From Acidobacteriota bacterium (GTDB lineage: Bacteria > Acidobacteriota > Terriglobia > Terriglobales > Acidobacteriaceae), in the NCBI GenBank assembly GCA_013285705.1, contig JABDHA010000003.1, forward strand, positions 1-64,000: a stretch of 64,000 bases of DNA, written 5' to 3'. Numbering within the stretch: the stretch's first letter is position 1; each line of letters opens with the position of its first letter. A model generated the notes under the pieces. That model was not told the DNA's origin, did not search any database, and saw only the letters and a list, made by a program, of their open reading frames with translations. Below are positions 10,626 to 20,037 of the stretch, one piece after another. The translations under genes and the position numbers were made by a program.

Positions 10626-13600
10626 GGATTTCTTTTCCGTCTCCAAAATTGCCAGGAATAATCCTGCGGAAGAACCGTTTCGTACGCAATCGAAGCCGGA
10701 ACTCTCAACTCAATCTCGGTGCCCGCTCCCGGTTCACTCCACGCTTCCAATTCTCCACCAAGGCGCTCAGCGCGCTCGTGCATGCCTTTCAGACCCCAGT
10801 GCCCCGATCGTTCAGCGCGGACCCGCGCATCGGGATCGATGCCCTTCCCATCATCCCGGATTCGCAATCGAAACATGCTCTCGGTGTATGCCATTTCTGT
10901 CTCGATCAGGTGTCCCTGAGAATGGCTGAATGCATTTCGCAGGGCCTCGCGCGCAATGCGGAAAACTTCGATGTGCAGATTTGGGCGCATCGGACACGTC
11001 GAACCTTCAACTACGATTCGGAATTCCACTGGCTCTTTCGTATTGGCGCTCTTCGCAACCAATTCTTCACCAAGCGCTTTGATCTCTTCTGCCAGAGCTT
11101 TGGCGGCAGTTGTGGAGGAGCGTAAATCGTAAATCGCATCTCGTCCCTCTACAATTGCTTCGTCCGCTCCATCCAACGCCTGATCCAATGTGTGAATCGC
11201 CTCGGCGGCGCGATCTGGCAGAAGGTTGCGTGCTCTTTGAAACTGGAGCGTCAATCCCTGAAAGCTTTGCAGCAGCGTATCGTGCAGGTCGCGTGCGATA
11301 CGTTCCCGCTCCTCCATCCGCATACCAAGGCGCTCTTGGATATGTGCGCTGACCTGCCTCAGCCGGAGCGTGTAAGCTGTCCAAACGAGTGTGAGAGCAG
11401 CCACTGCGACTAGGAATTCGAACCAGATTGTCTGGAACCATGCGGGAGCAATGGCAAAGCTAAGGTTCGCACCAACCTTGTTCCAAATGCCATCGTTATT
11501 GCACGCGATGACGTGAAACTGATAACGGCCCGGAGGCAGTCGACTGTACAAAGCCTCTCTCTTTGTGCCGGGGTTCTGCCAATCTTTGTCGATGCCATCC
11601 AGCTTGTATCGAAATTGAACTTTCTCTGGAACCGACAGACTCAGTGCGCTGTAGTTGATTTGAACGTTCGCCGTACGCGCGGGGAGCCGCAGATCGGCCA
11701 GTTGCAAGTGGGGCGAGCCATCCGCCGATACTGATGTAATGGAAACTGGCGGCGGAATTGTGTTTCTCAAAATCTTTCGGGGATCGATCCACGCGACACC
11801 TTTTGTTGCAATGAACCAAATCCGTCCGTCCGTTCCCTGGATGACATGCGGATATGGTTCCGAACGCTTGCCTTTTCCCGGAAGGCCATCTGTTGAATCA
11901 AATTGCTCCCACTGAAATCGATAGGAGGGATTCTTTAGAGATTTCTCTATCTCGTGACGGGGAATGTGAACCACACCATCTACAGTGATGAACCAAACTC
12001 CTTCGTTCCCCGCATCAATAATTCCTGGAATGTGGCCAAAGTGATCCAAACCTGCTGGTTTTATCAGGGTAAAACGGCCATTGTCGAACAAAAGCAGTCC
12101 ATCCCCGCTGGTAATCCAAACTCCTGAGCCACGTCGGGCAAACGCACTTACATATTTAAGGAGGCCATTCGTTTGGGGGGAATAGGTCACGATGTTTCCT
12201 TTGTCCATGATGACGATGTCACCCGAGTAGGTTGACACCCAGATGCGGCCCGTATTATCGCAAAATGCGACGGCAGGCCATAGCTTGGCCACTTCCGGTG
12301 GAGTCGACAAAGCTTTCCATCGATGTCGATCAAGAGAGAGGAAGCCAAGGCCTTTAACAAATGCCCACAGGGTTCCTGAGTTGTCGCTCACGATCTGCAT
12401 ATCGCCCCCGATTCCACTCAGTCCATTCGGAGCACCTGCGACCCTCTGAAATCTGCCTCTTTCCCATCGCTGAAGACCGGAGCCGCCCAATAACCAAGTG
12501 ACGCCGGCGGGGTCGCGATAGGCTGAATAAACCTCGGCGTCTATTAGCGGCAGCTTCATCGAGTAGCCATCAATTCGTGCGACACTCCCAAAGTTAGCGC
12601 TAGCCCAAACGTCTCCTCCGTCAGCCGGAGCTAACCCGATTTCCATTGTCGAGGTCGGAAATATGACCGGAACGAGCCTGGTATCACGGAACTGATCCAA
12701 TCCATCGCGCGTCGCGACCCAGATACTTCCTTCCCGGTCTTCCAGAATGGACGTGCAGTTATCTGCGCTCAAGCCGTCCTTTGAAGTGAAGCTCTGGACC
12801 TCGTCCTCAGCCTCCTTAAGCGGTTCATTTTCGAGCCGCTGAGGATCGGGCAAGCGAAGCAGCCCGTGTGTCATCGCCGTAACCCAAAGGCTGCCATTGC
12901 GGTCGAAGAGCACTTCCATCGCATCAGTCCGGATTTCAAATTGATTATCGCTCGGGCATTTATCAGTAAATCGAAGGGCATTCACCTCGCATCGGGCCCT
13001 TGCAGTCGACATCGCGCTAACAGGCATGCTGATCACGCGGGTCGCCGAGCTATCGTCAGCCATCCATATCTTTCCGTCGGGCGCTTCTGCCATCGATATC
13101 GCTTGACCGGCATATGCGCCCGTCGGTTCAAATCGCTTTGATCCCTGTTTGAGATACATGACGGTATTGCCGACACCAGCCCAGAGAGTCCCGTGACTAT
13201 CCACAAACAACGCGGTGGAGCGAGTGTGTTGCATCTCCCGCGGAACATTCCATTGGCTGTCCACCCGCTCCCATTTCGTACCATTGAGACGAATCAAACC
13301 TGTCCCGGTGTTTGCCCACATCGTGCCTTCATGATCCTCGGCAATGGAAAGGATAGTAGTGTCCACTGGCAGACCGGCAGCCCTGGCGTAGTTCGTGACC
13401 TTGCCGTTCCGAAGGACACTTATCCGGCCTTCGCGGGCAAACCCGATCCACAAACCGCCATCGGGGGCAGCCAGAAGGCTTAACACAGCGCCTCCTTGAA
13501 GCTTGTCACCCGATCTTGAGAGATATCGTTCAAACCGAACTCCGTCGAAGCGGTAGAGACCATCATTGGTACCTATCCACAGAAATCCATCTGTGGTTTG

Positions 13601-13885
13601 TGCCAGTGCCCGCGGCTGACCAGGATACCCGTCCTTCTCGAGCCAGGAGCGGTGGGCAAACTGGTGTATATCGCGCTGCGGATCAAGCGCGAAAAGCGAA
13701 ACACTACATAGGCCCATCACCGCCCAAAGGCAGGCGCTGCGCAAGAGGAGCGCCCTCAGGCGGAGAATCCGAGTTCTGTCTCCCGTTGGCAATACCGTTC
13801 TTACCTCCAACTCGCGACTCGCTCGAACTACTTCCATCCGAGCCGCTTTACTCAACCTCCGGCGAGGGAAAGTCACTACGGCCAT
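10622..13885 (-). CDS. two-component beta-propeller hybrid sensor histidine kinase (HisKA_3/HATPase)
   Basis: Repeated DGFLWIGTNDGLYRFDG / EGTMWANTGTGLIRLNG propeller blades, Y_Y_Y domain, RERIARDLHDTLLQSFQGLTLQFQRAR, HWGLKGMHERAERLGGELEAWSEPGAGTEIEL. Confidence 0.95.
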   Translation of the reverse strand: MAVVTFPRRRLSKAARMEVVRASRELEVRTVLPTGDRTRILRLRALLLRSACLWAVMGLCSVSLFALDPQRDIHQFAHRSWLEKDGYPGQPRALAQTTDGFLWIGTNDGLYRFDGVRFERYLSRSGDKLQGGAVLSLLAAPDGGLWIGFAREGRISVLRNGKVTNYARAAGLPVDTTILSIAEDHEGTMWANTGTGLIRLNGTKWERVDSQWNVPREMQHTRSTALFVDSHGTLWAGVGNTVMYLKQGSKRFEPTGAYAGQAISMAEAPDGKIWMADDSSATRVISMPVSAMSTARARCEVNALRFTDKCPSDNQFEIRTDAMEVLFDRNGSLWVTAMTHGLLRLPDPQRLENEPLKEAEDEVQSFTSKDGLSADNCTSILEDREGSIWVATRDGLDQFRDTRLVPVIFPTSTMEIGLAPADGGDVWASANFGSVARIDGYSMKLPLIDAEVYSAYRDPAGVTWLLGGSGLQRWERGRFQRVAGAPNGLSGIGGDMQIVSDNSGTLWAFVKGLGFLSLDRHRWKALSTPPEVAKLWPAVAFCDNTGRIWVSTYSGDIVIMDKGNIVTYSPQTNGLLKYVSAFARRGSGVWITSGDGLLLFDNGRFTLIKPAGLDHFGHIPGIIDAGNEGVWFITVDGVVHIPRHEIEKSLKNPSYRFQWEQFDSTDGLPGKGKRSEPYPHVIQGTDGRIWFIATKGVAWIDPRKILRNTIPPPVSITSVSADGSPHLQLADLRLPARTANVQINYSALSLSVPEKVQFRYKLDGIDKDWQNPGTKREALYSRLPPGRYQFHVIACNNDGIWNKVGANLSFAIAPAWFQTIWFEFLVAVAALTLVWTAYTLRLRQVSAHIQERLGMRMEERERIARDLHDTLLQSFQGLTLQFQRARNLLPDRAAEAIHTLDQALDGADEAIVEGRDAIYDLRSSTTAAKALAEEIKALGEELVAKSANTKEPVEFRIVVEGSTCPMRPNLHIEVFRIAREALRNAFSHSQGHLIETEMAYTESMFRLRIRDDGKGIDPDARVRAERSGHWGLKGMHERAERLGGELEAWSEPGAGTEIELRVPASIAYETVLPQDYSWQFWRRKRNP

Positions 13886-13889
13886 CTTT

Positions 13890-14160
13890 TAGTGGCCCTG
13901 CTCCATCTTGGTGCGACAACTGTTTCGTAGGTAATAGAGGCAGGAACCTTCCACTCGATCCCAGTCCCCGCTCCAGATTCACTCCACACTTCCAATTCTC
14001 CACCAACGCGTTCTGCGCGCTCTCGCATACCATTCTGTCCCCAATGCCCCGTCCGTTCGGCGCGGATCCGCTCATGGGGATCGATGCCTTTCCCATCATC
14101 GCGGACTCGCAGCCGAAACTGAGTTTCTGTGTATGCCATTTCTGCTTCGATCAGGTGATA
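13890..14160 (-). pseudogene. remnant of a second histidine kinase: C-terminal HATPase segment only
   Basis: MAYTETQFRLRVRDDGKGIDPHERIRAERTGHWGQNGMRERAERVGGELEVWSESGAGTGIEWKVPASITYETV matches the C-terminus of the intact kinase at 10622..13885 almost residue by residue. Confidence 0.85.
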
Positions 14161-14579
14161 TCAGTAAGGACAACACGAGTGTTGGCCTGATGTGTGTAGA
14201 CTGATTTGTCGGGCGGCGTCTGCGCGTCGGACTGCACCTGTGACGCGCTGCGGGACGAGCGCTGTTGTCCATATACAGAATGCCAGAACCAACGTCGACC
14301 TTCGCGAAATCATGGGCCCACTTGGCATGCACCTGCTGCACGACACTATGGACGAATGGATGAGCTGGTAAGTTGCCGTATAGCCGGCTAAACGGAAAGC
14401 TGACTCCGAACCTCCCAACAATTCCCTGTTTGCAGTGACTAGGTGAAGCGTTGTGGGCCCGCCCTTCACCACAGAAGCCTATCGCACTACTCTTGACGTT
14501 GGTGTGCTGACCCCGACACGTCGGATAGACAACGTCGCGGCTGCCATGCGAGGCGCAGCCGCGACATTGTGCGCGGAGA

Positions 14580-16013
14580 CTATCTGCGGAAGCTGCCGTA
14601 GCCAAGCTGGAAGGGATTTCCGCTCAGGCCGGCGATAACATACCATCCGGTTGCGCCGATATGCAGGTTGGGGAAGTAGGAGAACCCGAAGCCGGTGTCC
14701 ATAAGGCTCGATGCTGCCTGCAAACCTTCTCCGCCTGGAATTACCACCCCATTCACCTTCTGTCCCGTACCGAGTTTCTTCTGCCCACTCTGCAGCTGAT
14801 TCAGGAAACCGACCGCGGTGCTAAGGTCCTCGAAGAGCTTGGGCAGGCTGTCGCCACCCACCTGGACGCGCGCCACCAACGCAGCAATGGTGTGCGCCGT
14901 GCCTTCCAGCCACACCGCATTGGGGTCGTCGCCGGAAGAAGGCGGAGTCGAGAGGCTGGCCGTGTCGAAGACCATGCCGCTAATCTTCTGGCTTCCAGTC
15001 AGGTTGCTGTTGCGTGCCGCCGGGGTGTCAGTGGACTGCAGGTTGGCCAGGGCCCAGTCGATCGAAGCCTTGAACTGATTATCCAGCAGCGCCAGGTACG
15101 ACCAGGTCTGGCAATCCTCGGGTACCGGACTGGGATTGATCGTGATCTGGTCTGCATTGGTGCCGGTAAAGAAGAATCCATCAGTGGAGTTGTACATGGC
15201 CTTCACAAAGGACAGTGCGTGGTCCGCAAGACTCTTCCAGCTTGTCCCGTTCGTCGCCGTTCCATGATTTGTCAGTTCATCGAGCATGGTGAAGAAGGCA
15301 AAGGTGTCGATGTTATGCTCGGTCGACTTGCCATTTCCTGACGGTACCGACTGGTTGAACTGGTTGATATTCGTGCCGAACGAGTAGCCTCCCGGCCCGA
15401 GCGTGTTAAATGTGTTGTTGACGATCCAATTGGCTATGCTGAGCGCCGCCGTGAGGTATTTGGCCTTACCCGTACGCAGGTAAAGCTGCGAAAGCGCCAT
15501 GCCCGCCCATGCCTGGTCTCCCACTGCGCTGGTGTAGAAGAAGAACGGAAAGGCAGCCGGCATAATGAATGCGCCGCTGGCGTCGGGCACGTTCACGTAG
15601 TAGGCCTGCGCAAAACGTCCGTCTGCAATGGGAAAGTTCGTCGTCTGGGCATGGATGAGGCCGTTGCCCAGCACCTCCGCGCGATTCATACTGTCCTCGT
15701 CGCCGCGGACCAGGTAGGCGTGGATGGTGACCGCATTGTCGTAGGTGAAGGCCACCGGCGAAAAAGGTGCGAACTCCTGGTCCGAGTAGCTTTGCGCGAG
15801 CCGGATCGTGTTGCCGGTCGCATAAGCGTCCATTATGGTGTTCAGAAACAGAACCGCATTATCGATGGACCCGGCATGGTCGCCGGCACTATCAAGTGGT
15901 GAAGCTGTGGTTGATGCGTGCGCTGGCGTAACAAAAGTTAGTGGAGCAACCGTTGCTGCCGCGGCAGCGCCAATGCCCATTCCAAAGAGATCTCTACGTG
16001 AAATACCCCTCAT
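14580..16013 (-). CDS. Tat-signal secreted protein, alpha/alpha-toroid (six-hairpin glycosidase-like)
   Basis: SRRDLFGMGIGAAAAATVAPLTFVTPAHA Tat leader; repeated helical hairpins (WAGMALSQLYLRTGKAKYLTAALSIANWIVNNTF...). Confidence 0.65.
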   Translation of the reverse strand: MRGISRRDLFGMGIGAAAAATVAPLTFVTPAHASTTASPLDSAGDHAGSIDNAVLFLNTIMDAYATGNTIRLAQSYSDQEFAPFSPVAFTYDNAVTIHAYLVRGDEDSMNRAEVLGNGLIHAQTTNFPIADGRFAQAYYVNVPDASGAFIMPAAFPFFFYTSAVGDQAWAGMALSQLYLRTGKAKYLTAALSIANWIVNNTFNTLGPGGYSFGTNINQFNQSVPSGNGKSTEHNIDTFAFFTMLDELTNHGTATNGTSWKSLADHALSFVKAMYNSTDGFFFTGTNADQITINPSPVPEDCQTWSYLALLDNQFKASIDWALANLQSTDTPAARNSNLTGSQKISGMVFDTASLSTPPSSGDDPNAVWLEGTAHTIAALVARVQVGGDSLPKLFEDLSTAVGFLNQLQSGQKKLGTGQKVNGVVIPGGEGLQAASSLMDTGFGFSYFPNLHIGATGWYVIAGLSGNPFQLGYGSFRR

Positions 16014-16401
16014 TATTTGTCTCCATGTACTTTGATCGGAACAAGTACGGCGGGGATTTTACGCGCTGCTCGGCAGGGCCGCCAAGGTAGAAACGTAACT
16101 GTTATCGATCGGATTTTGATCACGTCGATTTACAAGATGTTCATGAAGGGTTGTGGACAAAAATGCGCCCTCCGGTCAGATAGGAGGCGGCATCGGATCA
16201 CTTTACCTTCATTGGCCAGCATGGAAGGGTGCGGGCGTCCTGATTCGCCCAAATCAATCAATGGCCAATCTTGCCGGCCGGATTAGTATCGGGAAACACC
16301 GTTCAGTTGAACGATTGAGTTGCTCTTTCTATGAGGCACGCGGACGCGAGGACTGTGCAATCACCTGACTGCCGGATTTTTGTACATTCGGACGGTCATC
16401 G

Positions 16402-16926
16402 TCAGCGAAGCAAGCCGAGGTTGGACAATCGATTGCTCATGGCCGCAGTACTTACATGAAACCGTTTGGCCAAAAAGGTGATCGCCTCCTCGTCATCCAG
16501 ATCGAGATCGTTCTTCTTAAGCTCCTGCTGCACTAAGCTCCGAGGCATCAAGAGTGCAGCCCCGAACTGGTTGGCCTCGACCTCTTCATGGTCCACTCCT
16601 CCGGAGGAGTATCCGTCCCGCCGAAAGGTCATGTGACGATCAATAAAGAGCTGGGACTTTTGGTTCTTTTTTACGTGCAATAGATAGTGACTGATTTCGT
16701 GGGCGATCGTGAATCGCTGCCGGACAAGAGCGTGGGTTGAGTTATATCCTATTGCTCCCCGATCCCCTTCGATCACGAGCATGCCCGCTACATTGTCCCC
16801 GAGAGCTTCGGATTGAATCGCGAGGTTAAGGCGGTGCGCAAGCACTTCGATCGCGATCGGAATGCGATAGGTGTCTGTTTCACGAAGAGTTTTTTCAGCT
16901 TTTTCTTCGAGTTTTTCTCTGATCAT
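16402..16926 (-). CDS. ImmA/IrrE-family metallopeptidase
   Basis: HEXXH motif in RQRFTIAHEISHYLLH, EVEANQFGAALLMP; paired with upstream XRE regulator. Confidence 0.92.
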   Translation of the reverse strand: MIREKLEEKAEKTLRETDTYRIPIAIEVLAHRLNLAIQSEALGDNVAGMLVIEGDRGAIGYNSTHALVRQRFTIAHEISHYLLHVKKNQKSQLFIDRHMTFRRDGYSSGGVDHEEVEANQFGAALLMPRSLVQQELKKNDLDLDDEEAITFLAKRFHVSTAAMSNRLSNLGLLR

Positions 16927-17308
16927 GGGCTTTCCTGTCTGGGGAATCGATTTCGATCGTCGCTTTGAGCTTGCTGGCAAACCTGGTCAGAACCTTGATA
17001 GCGTCTGAATCATTATTCGCCGCCTCTCTAATCTGCTTAACCATCGCCGGGTCCAATGTGGCTTCCTTCGCTGCAGGCGAAAGTTCCTCTCGCCGAGGGA
17101 TCAACAGGCTTAAGTCGGTTGCGAGAGCCTCGGAAAACTGCCACAGCAGGTGCAGTGGAGCTCTCTGCCGGCCTGCTTCGATATTCACGACAGAGGCACG
17201 GCTGATTCCGAGTTGCTGCGCAAGTCGCTCCTGGCTAAGTCCTTGCGTTACTCTCGCTTGACGCAGCTTTCGTCCCACTTCTCCATACAGGTCATCGAAA
17301 TCTGCCAT
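16895..17308 (-). CDS. XRE-family HTH transcriptional regulator
   Basis: VGRKLRQARVTQGLSQERLAQQLGISRASVVNIEAGRQRAPLHLLWQFSEAL; 3' end overlaps ImmA gene. Confidence 0.92.
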   Translation of the reverse strand: MADFDDLYGEVGRKLRQARVTQGLSQERLAQQLGISRASVVNIEAGRQRAPLHLLWQFSEALATDLSLLIPRREELSPAAKEATLDPAMVKQIREAANNDSDAIKVLTRFASKLKATIEIDSPDRKAHDQRKTRRKS

Positions 17309-17519
17309 TGAGAGGAAGCTAATCCGGAATTTCAATGCGGTCAACAGAAAGAACCTCGTGATTATCTGGCAAAAACACATTGATTCGATTGCGCCTCATA
17401 TGGCGGCGATCTCGAGATGTCAACCAACAAATTTTCTTTCAATCACCTGTCCGTTCTACCCAGATTCGGCACGCTTATAGATAGAAGGTTGATATCGAAA
17501 TGATTCACGTGCCAAGAAT

Positions 17520-17660
17520 AGCGGACAGCAGAACCCCAACTGATTCTGAATTGCTGCGCAAGTCCCATTTGGCTAAGTCCTTGCGCGACTCTCACCTGAC
17601 GCAGTTTTCGTCCCACTTCTCCGCACAAGTTATCGAAATCTGCCACGGAAAGGAATCTAA
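17520..17660 (-). pseudogene. truncated duplicate of the XRE regulator 5' end
   Basis: ADFDNLCGEVGRKLRQVRVAQGLSQMGLAQQFRIS parallels ADFDDLYGEVGRKLRQARVTQGLSQERLAQQLGIS of 16895..17308; homology stops inside the HTH. Confidence 0.85.
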
Positions 17661-17803
17661 AGTGGAATTCCGGTGGATTAACCGGCATCGCCTGATTATA
17701 TGGCAAACATGTTTGTGTTACTTACGGTTTGACAAATGCAGCAATCGCGCTCAGCATAATGAACGAGCCACGGTCAAGACGACCGACCATTGGCTGGGCC
17801 AGA

Positions 17804-18502
17804 TCAGCCCTCTTGTTGAAGGTGGCCAGCTACTATGAGCGTCTCTCGATCTATCCTTTTAGCTGTTGTTTTATCAACCTCCCAGTTGTCGCCTGTCCCG
17901 GCAACAAGCCACCTTCCCTCGGGATCAAAGACGACGCTTCCCCGCGCGACCTGCTCTGATCCAGGAGAGTCGTCCTCAGTCAAAATGAAAAGGTGATCGT
18001 CTTTCACTCTGTAGGATGTGGGACTATCCATATGGAGATCGACAAAACCATCGTTCTTGCTGACTACTTTTGCCTGCACAATGTGCGGGCTTGCATAATC
18101 TATCGAAAAATTACGCAGAGTTACCCGGTCCGAATGCGAAATAACAATAGGAAGCATGGAATCATGAAAGACAAATTCCGATCCGTTGCCATCAAGTTCG
18201 AGGCCGCTAACGTGTTCGATTGATATGGCAACCGCGCGCTCGGCTACTCCATCATGGTTTGAGATAAAAAGGTGGCGTATAACCGCGCCCTGAGGCCAAA
18301 AGTCATACCTTCCTCGTTTGAACAATATCTTGGAACGATGGTGGCGTAATGCAAAATCGATCGCTCTCGCAACGCTTGGACTGCTGTTCTGAGCGGAGTT
18401 AGGTGTCGCTCCATAGAGCGATACGTCAACAGCCTGGCCAATCGCCTCCCCGCGCATGAGTATGGCCGACGAGGCGATGATTGCTGTATAAAGCCAGTGC
18501 AT
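17804..18502 (-). pseudogene. N-terminal fragment of a right-handed beta-helix glycosidase (GH110-like), truncated
   Basis: VDVSLYGATPNSAQNSSPSVARAIDFALRHHRSKILFKRGRYDFWP...LFISNHD...LELDGNGSEFVFHDSMLPIVISHSDRVTLRNFSIDY; only 232 aa, no catalytic C-terminal part. Confidence 0.55.
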
Positions 18503-18542
18503 TTGGGCGTCCTTTATCTTAGAAAGTAAATTTGCGACTCAT

Positions 18543-18935
18543 TCATATCACCCGATGATTTCGGTCACGATGCTCATGAACAAGAATGTCAAAGGCGTAA
18601 TAGACGATATTGGATTGTGCGGAACGAAACTTTTGTAGGAGATAGAAATCTGCATGGCCATCGGGCCCCAGCCCCACCACCTCGCCATCGATCACGGTTC
18701 CTGAACGCAGATATTCCAACGCAGTGGCGATGTATCCGAATCGATCATTCAGAACATTCTGACGGCGGGAATAGAGCGTGACTTCTTTTGTGTTTCTCAC
18801 TACTTCAAGACGGTATCCATCGAGTTTAATTTCGTAGGTCCATTCCGCTCCCTCCGGAAGCTTCGAGACCGGCAAGCAATCCATGGTCTCGACGAAGCCT
18901 ATCTTTCGTGAAACCGCTGACACCTTCTTCGGCAT
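18543..18935 (-). pseudogene. truncated ATP-dependent DNA ligase (LigD/LigC-like adenylation domain)
   Basis: YEIKLDGYRLEVV nucleotidyltransferase motif I (KxDG), GTVIDGEVVGLGPDGHADFYLLQ, IVYYAFDIL; ends after about 130 aa. Confidence 0.8.
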
Positions 18936-19215
18936 AGCGTTTTTGTACCGACTAAAAGAACGAAGCGCAAGGTGGCTGACGCAACTTCCGGCCACTTCGC
19001 CGATCCCCGTCGTTCCCTCCGCTTAGCCGTCCCTTCGGGTGAGCGCCGACTACGCGCCAAAGTCCAAGAACAACTTTGTCACTGGCCGCGCCTGCCACTC
19101 GGGACTACGCCGGGTCCCGGTCGTCGTTCTGTCCTGTTTGCTCGTTCCGTCGTTTTTGTCTCACTGCGCTGGTGAGAAACAAAAACGTCCGACCGGGCAG
19201 ACGAGGAGCAAAAAA

Positions 19216-19946
19216 ATGGAAGGAAGAGAGCAAAAGCAACAGCAACGGCAGACGGCGAAAGAAGTAATCGCCGCCAACGTGCAACACCTTATCCACCAAC
19301 TTGAACAGGGACATAGCGAAACGCTCACAGCTTACCTCACCGCCATGAGCCACTTTCACAACTACTCTTTCGGCAACATCCTCGAAATTGCACGCCAGAA
19401 GCCGGACGCAACCCACGTTGCCGGACTCTACACATGGAACCAGCTTGGCCGCAGAGTGAAGAAGGGCGAGAAAGGCATCCGTATTCTAGCTCCCATCATT
19501 GGGACAAAACGCAAGGAGCAGGAAGAAGCCGAGAAAGACTTGACGCGACAGCATGTCCCCGTTCTGGTTGGTTTTCGTGCAGCCTATGTCTTCGATGTTT
19601 CGCAGACTGAAGGCAAGGAGCTTCCTGAACATGCACGAGTCAGCGGCGATGCTGGCGCAAACCGCGACCGCTTGATTGAGTTCATCAATACTCAGGGAAT
19701 TGAGCTCGAGTTCAACGAGCGCATTGCACCAGCAATGGGCATGAGCTACGGCGGAAAGATCGTTCTGCTTCCTGGACAGTCGAAGGCCGAGGAGTTTTCT
19801 TGTTTAGTCCATGAGCTGAGCCACGAGATGATTCACAAATCCGAGCGTCGCACCGCAACGACAAAAACCGTTCGCGAGACGGAGGCCGAAGCCATTGCGT
19901 TTGTGGTGAGTAAAGCAGTAGGTTTGGAGACGGGAACGGCATCAGC
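19216..19946 (+). pseudogene. ArdC-like antirestriction / ssDNA-binding domain protein, 5' part (interrupted)
   Basis: TAKEVIAANVQHLIHQLEQG...YSFGNILEIARQKPDATHVAGLYTWNQLGRRVKKGEKGIRILAPI; zinc motif CLVHELSHEMIH; native frame ends at the recombinase element. Confidence 0.9.
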
Positions 19947-19947
19947 T

Positions 19948-19978
19948 GATTATGTTGTCTTCGAGGTTATGTGACGTT
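19948..19978 (+). repeat. left terminal inverted repeat of RIT element
   Basis: GATTATGTTGTCTTCGAGGTTATGTGACGTT; differs from the reverse complement of 23315..23345 at two central bases only (GA vs TC). Confidence 0.9.
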
Positions 19979-20037
19979 CATCCTCTGCCTCCCTATGAAC
20001 ACTGGAGATTTTCGTTTTGAACGTCACATAAGCTGGG

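Noticed and set aside
14661-15341. 226-aa plus-strand ORF
   Set aside because: Lies entirely antisense to the Tat-secreted toroid protein; composition typical of a shadow ORF in GC-rich DNA
16402-17308. HigBA/RES-Xre style toxin-antitoxin
   Set aside because: The second gene has a clear HEXXH metallopeptidase motif (ImmA/IrrE), not a toxin fold
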